Below, one piece after another: positions 55,302 to 57,937 of a stretch of 57,937 nucleotides of DNA. The DNA lies in NCBI GenBank assembly GCA_902789725.1, contig CADAPC010000010.1, forward strand, positions 1 through 57,937, read 5' to 3'. Each line of letters starts with the position of its first letter. Positions within the stretch are counted from its first letter, which is position 1. The position numbers and the translations under genes were made by a program. This DNA comes from an uncultured Bacteroidales bacterium. Its GTDB lineage: Bacteria > Bacteroidota > Bacteroidia > Bacteroidales > Bacteroidaceae. The notes beneath the pieces are model-generated. The model made no database searches. It saw nothing but the letters and a program-made list of their open reading frames with translations, and was not told the origin of the DNA.

Positions 55302-55997
55302 TCATGATGGCATTTGTTTTCTCTTTATTGTCTTGCCATCGCACTCCATCTTTTCTGCCCCTTCAAGCTGTTTCCTGATTTCATCTGTTTCCAAGAAGTG
55401 TACCTTTAGAGCTGAAGAATTAGGATAACGGTTGAAGAACACGTTGTTGCTCATGTATAGCTGGATGTCCTTGATTTCCTTGCTGGCCAACACATTATTA
55501 TAATAATAGAGGATGCTTCTGAGTACGCGAGGCAGCACCTTGATGCCTGTCCTGCCATCTTGGAAATTTACTACGGCGATGACATGGTAGTGGCTACGCT
55601 TGTCCTGCAGTTGTTCCCGCTGTTCTTTGGTACTCTTGTGCGACACGGTGAGGTGCCTGCCATACTTGCGGTTAATCTCGTTCATGATTTGCAGGAAAAC
55701 CTGCCCATGTGCAGAGGTATCCTTCAGTTGATGATATCCGATGTAGTAGTGAATCATCTCATGGATGATGATGTCCTCCACCTCCCGTTCCGGCAAGTCC
55801 ACGCGAGTATTGATGCGGAGCCTAAAGTCGTATAGTTCAGCCTTGCCAAAAGGTCTTCTCCGCTTTTTATATACACATTGCCCCAAGAATGTCTTGGCAT
55901 CACTCAACTCCACAGGAATCTTGGGGAGTTTGCCAGCAAAAATTTGGCGGTTAAACTCATCAAACTTTTGTTCTATGTATGGAATCGTTGCCTTCAC
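55302..55997 (-). CDS. SprT-like zinc metallopeptidase
   Basis: The 231-residue protein has the zinc motif HEMIH (79-83) with a third ligand H97 (SAHGQV) and the CVYKKRRRPFGKAELYDFRL element of SprT/Spartan-type proteins, which in eukaryotes degrade DNA-protein crosslinks. The start is GTG at 55997 with GGAGG about 9 bases upstream; a stop codon lies directly before it in frame. It precedes the AAA operon by 297 bases on the same strand. Confidence 0.85.
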   Translation of the reverse strand: MKATIPYIEQKFDEFNRQIFAGKLPKIPVELSDAKTFLGQCVYKKRRRPFGKAELYDFRLRINTRVDLPEREVEDIIIHEMIHYYIGYHQLKDTSAHGQVFLQIMNEINRKYGRHLTVSHKSTKEQREQLQDKRSHYHVIAVVNFQDGRTGIKVLPRVLRSILYYYNNVLASKEIKDIQLYMSNNVFFNRYPNSSALKVHFLETDEIRKQLEGAEKMECDGKTIKRKQMPS

Positions 55998-56105
55998 TTA
56001 TTCTTCCTCCATTTTCTTGCGTAATTTCTCCACTTTAGTTCCCTCTTCCGCAACAGTTCTTTTTTAGGTATGTTCTAAAAATTAGCTTTCAATTGTTTTT
56101 AGTTG

Positions 56106-56188
56106 ATTTTGGAGCAGATTTGGGTGCAAGACCGCAGGGGCATAGCGAGCTATGGCCCAAGGGATTAAGCCCAAAGATGCCCAAAAGC
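56106..56188. other. Three-tier structured palindromic element
   Basis: The outer TTTTGG and CCAAAA, middle TTTGGG and CCCAAA and inner GGGCATAGC and GCTATGGCCC can pair in order around a GA loop. The gap 55998-56691 contains this element, the hairpin at 56195-56223, a -7 element at 56344-56351, the 11-bp repeats and the 23-bp array; no gene was seen. Confidence 0.5.
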
Positions 56189-56194
56189 AACAAA

Positions 56195-56351
56195 AACAAT
56201 GGAAGATAATCATCTTTATTGTTTCTATTCTCTTCAGTCAGACTTTAGCCTGCTTTTGGCCTCCTTTCTGCCAGCTTCTATGCGCGTGCAAAATGAGATG
56301 CCCTCTTTGCCAATTAAAAAGCCCACCCTTCGGGTTACGGTTGCAAAGTTA
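56195..56351 (-). ncRNA. Candidate small RNA with promoter and hairpin end
   Basis: On the minus strand TAACTTTG (56351-56344) could start a transcript near 56337, and a hairpin (AACAAT/ATTGTT plus AAGAT/ATCTT, 56195-56223) followed by T-rich DNA could end it, giving about 145 nt. No -33 element and no coding potential were seen, so this is weak. Confidence 0.3.
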
Positions 56352-56490
56352 GTGATTTATTATTTTTCTCCATACCTTTTTTGCAATTTTTGATTAAGTA
56401 ATGCCCCAAAAATCTTGTGCCTACAGGAGTTGGTGCCTCCTGCGTCGCAAAGGATGACAAGTTTTCCGTGTGCCCCACCCAAAAGAGCAA

Positions 56491-56523
56491 AACTATAGCA
56501 GAACTCTAGCAGAAGTCTAACAT
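56491..56523. repeat. 11-bp repeat, three units
   Basis: AACTATAGCAG, AACTCTAGCAG and AAGTCTAACAT occur in direct succession with an 11-bp period. Confidence 0.75.
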
Positions 56524-56584
56524 TTGTGTTCATTTGTTGTCACCTCGTCTAAAGTATAATAGAATCCGTATGCCACAATGTGTA

Positions 56585-56690
56585 GATTACTGACGCTTAT
56601 GCTTGGTCATTACTAATGCCTATGCTTGGTCATTACTAATGCCTATGCTTGGTCATTACTAATGCCTATGTTTGACCATTACTAATAACA
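56585..56690. repeat. 23-bp tandem repeat
   Basis: CATTAC/GATTAC boxes start at 56585, 56608, 56631, 56654 and 56677, exactly 23 bp apart; the consensus contains CTAATGCCTATGCTTGGTCA. The array abuts the broken istB remnant that begins at about 56692. Confidence 0.9.
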
Positions 56691-56691
56691 A

Positions 56692-57061
56692 GTGGGAGAC
56701 ATACATATCTCACACTACAAGACGCTATACTTCACGATGAACACGCTCATAGACCAGCTGCGGCTGGTACAGCTGGAAGGGCGTGAGACAAACTTCTTCC
56801 GCAAGCTCTCCGCCCACGACCTGCTCATCATCGACGACTTCGGCATGGTCAGGCTCGAAGGGCAGATACAGCACGACTTCGAGCAAATCATCGACGACAG
56901 GTACAACCGCAAGGCCGCTCATCCTGGCAAGCCAACTGCCTGTTGCTGACTGGTATAACGTATTCCAGAGCGAGTTGATTGCCGAGGCATACCTCGACAG
57001 ATTAGTGCATAAATCGAAAAGATTTGAGCTGAAAGGCGAGAGTTTGAGAAAAAAGTATTAA
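56692..57061 (+). pseudogene. IS21-family IstB ATP-binding protein, truncated and frameshifted
   Basis: IstB is the helper ATPase of IS21-type transposases. The translated fragment shows HYKTLYFTMNTLIDQLRL and the Walker B-like LLIIDDFGMVRL. After one extra base near 56914-56917 the frame shifts to LILASQLPVADWYNVFQ and ends KGESLRKKY. The N-terminal part with Walker A is missing. It is a dead remnant. Confidence 0.88.
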
Positions 57062-57094
57062 CTTTGCCGCCGATAGAGTAAATCACCAACCGAG

Positions 57095-57140
57095 TGAACG
57101 GATATCATCGGAATTGGTGAACGGCTATCGCCGGAATACG
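57095..57140. mobile_element. Probable right end of the IS21 remnant
   Basis: TGAACGGMTATC-type boxes start at 57095 and 57118, 23 bp apart, 34 bases after the istB stop. IS21 ends carry such repeated terminal sequences. The matching left end and istA are absent. Confidence 0.5.
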
Positions 57141-57223
57141 CACCATTTCCTACCACTTTTTGCAATCTTGTGCGACTGCGAAAACAAGTCGTTTGAAACC
57201 GATAGGGTTCTGACAACAATCCA

Positions 57224-57535
57224 TCATTCTCCGGAAAAGTATTCCTTTGCCAAGTCAATGGCATCCAAGCGGAGGTTTTCATCTTCCTCCTTCAATGCAG
57301 CATACACTCCATCGGCCAACCAGAGTGTCATCAGCTCCTTTACGTCAACCTTATACAGCTCTGCCAACTTGGGAACCTGGTCACGTCTTACACGCCGTGC
57401 TCCCAACTCCATCTTGCTGTACATGGGCTTGTCAGTCCCCAGCAATTCAGCCAGCTGCCGTTGCTTCAGCCCTTGCTCCAGCCTCATGGCCTTTATCTTC
57501 GGGCCAAACATGCCGTAAATTCTTTTATCCTTCAT
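57224..57535 (-). CDS. XRE-family helix-turn-helix regulator
   Basis: The 103-residue protein has a Cro/CI HTH (about 10-65; RLEQGLKQRQLAELLGTDKP and YSKMELGARRVRRDQ) and a short helical tail (ENLRLDAIDLAKEYFSGE). Such proteins often regulate plasmid, phage or restriction genes. It lies beside the broken IS and a partial gene, which fits an accessory region. Confidence 0.88.
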   Translation of the reverse strand: MKDKRIYGMFGPKIKAMRLEQGLKQRQLAELLGTDKPMYSKMELGARRVRRDQVPKLAELYKVDVKELMTLWLADGVYAALKEEDENLRLDAIDLAKEYFSGE

Positions 57536-57668
57536 ATTTTTGTATTGTTTTTAGTATTCAATTAGGCTCAATAACCTGGACTTGTCCCGAGCTTGTCCTG
57601 GACTTGTCCTGTGGTTCTGTCATCTCCAAACGAGATTGTAATTCCGCTTGCCAGAAGCCTATGTGGCA

Positions 57669-57937
57669 TCATTTCACTATCTCTATTTTCCAGCCCATGT
57701 TAAGAGTCTTGTTGATTTTATCCAACATCTTCTTTTTGTCTTTGGTGCAACTATGGGTAAGTACATAAAGACCTGGTGCTGCTTCGCGTTGAGCATGACC
57801 ATACTTTTTGTCCTTGGTAGTAGAGACAACATTGATGCGGCAAGAATGGCAGGAAATGGCAATTCAAATTGTGCAGGCGTTGACTGCACAATTGCACCTC
57901 CTTCACTTTGTGCAGTCACTGACTGCACTATTTCATT
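57669..57937 (-). pseudogene. Partial, probably frameshifted gene at window edge
   Basis: The minus strand is open from the edge with EIVQSVTAQSEGG and QFELPFP, then near 57853 a one-base change would join it to the frame CHSCRINVVSTTKDKKYG, ending MGWKIEIVK at 57669. No family was recognised; a C-x-x-C pair is visible. It could also be a sequencing error or two unrelated frames. Confidence 0.4.

Overview
This window is a typical Bacteroidales chromosome segment, most likely from a Prevotella-like or Bacteroides-like gut or oral anaerobe. The evidence is a fused FeoAB, a circularly permuted imelysin, a C10 (streptopain-like) protease, several families so far seen mainly in Bacteroidetes (DUF4105, DUF4199, DUF4847, DUF6048, DUF6452), near absence of Shine-Dalgarno sequences, and repeated use of the Bacteroidetes -33/-7 promoter (TTTG, about 20 bases, TAnnTTTG). 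No tRNA, rRNA or CRISPR array was seen.

Layout. 1-4.1 kb: minus-strand operon DMP19-family protein, smpB, metH (B12 methionine synthase without its reactivation domain). 4.5-9.6 kb: DUF4199 membrane protein, GT2 glycosyltransferase, DUF6452 lipoprotein, DUF6048 protein, ApbE flavin transferase and a Crp/Fnr regulator. 9.6-14.8 kb: M3 peptidase, DUF4847 lipoprotein, dCMP deaminase, S41 protease and 5-formyl-THF cyclo-ligase. 14.9-21.3 kb: DUF4105, a divergent alkaline-phosphatase-fold protein and secA. 21.5-23.9 kb (minus): gmd and fcl, the GDP-fucose pathway. 23.9-35.0 kb is an iron and haem island: a hemerythrin-LuxR fusion regulator facing feoAB and a Cys-rich FeoB partner, followed by porin, imelysin, di-haem oxidoreductase, second porin, mono-haem lipoprotein and a CcsA/ResB-like fragment. 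35.1-36.2 kb: two-domain Rid protein. 36.7-55.0 kb, almost all minus strand: serC-serA, corA, an SLT-like protein, lepA followed by a large C10 protease, a wHTH protein, pheT-yebC-TSCPD-lipoprotein, rarA, and a small operon of a AAA ATPase with two YbjN-like proteins. A SprT-like metallopeptidase follows at 55.3-56.0 kb. The last 2 kb is accessory: structured non-coding DNA, a broken IS21 istB remnant, an XRE regulator and a partial, probably frameshifted gene.

Three layers stand out beyond ordinary genes. First, the iron island reads as one system: sensing (di-iron hemerythrin-LuxR), inner-membrane Fe(II) import (FeoAB), outer-membrane passage (two porin-like barrels), periplasmic capture (imelysin) and redox handling by c-haem proteins. 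Second, intergenic regions carry tandem repeats of unrelated sequence whose periods are all one or two turns of DNA (11, 21, 22, 22 and 23 bp). Third, a dispersed repeat of about 55-80 bp, present three times between 46 and 52.4 kb, contains a complete -33/-7 promoter and drives lepA, pheT and rarA.
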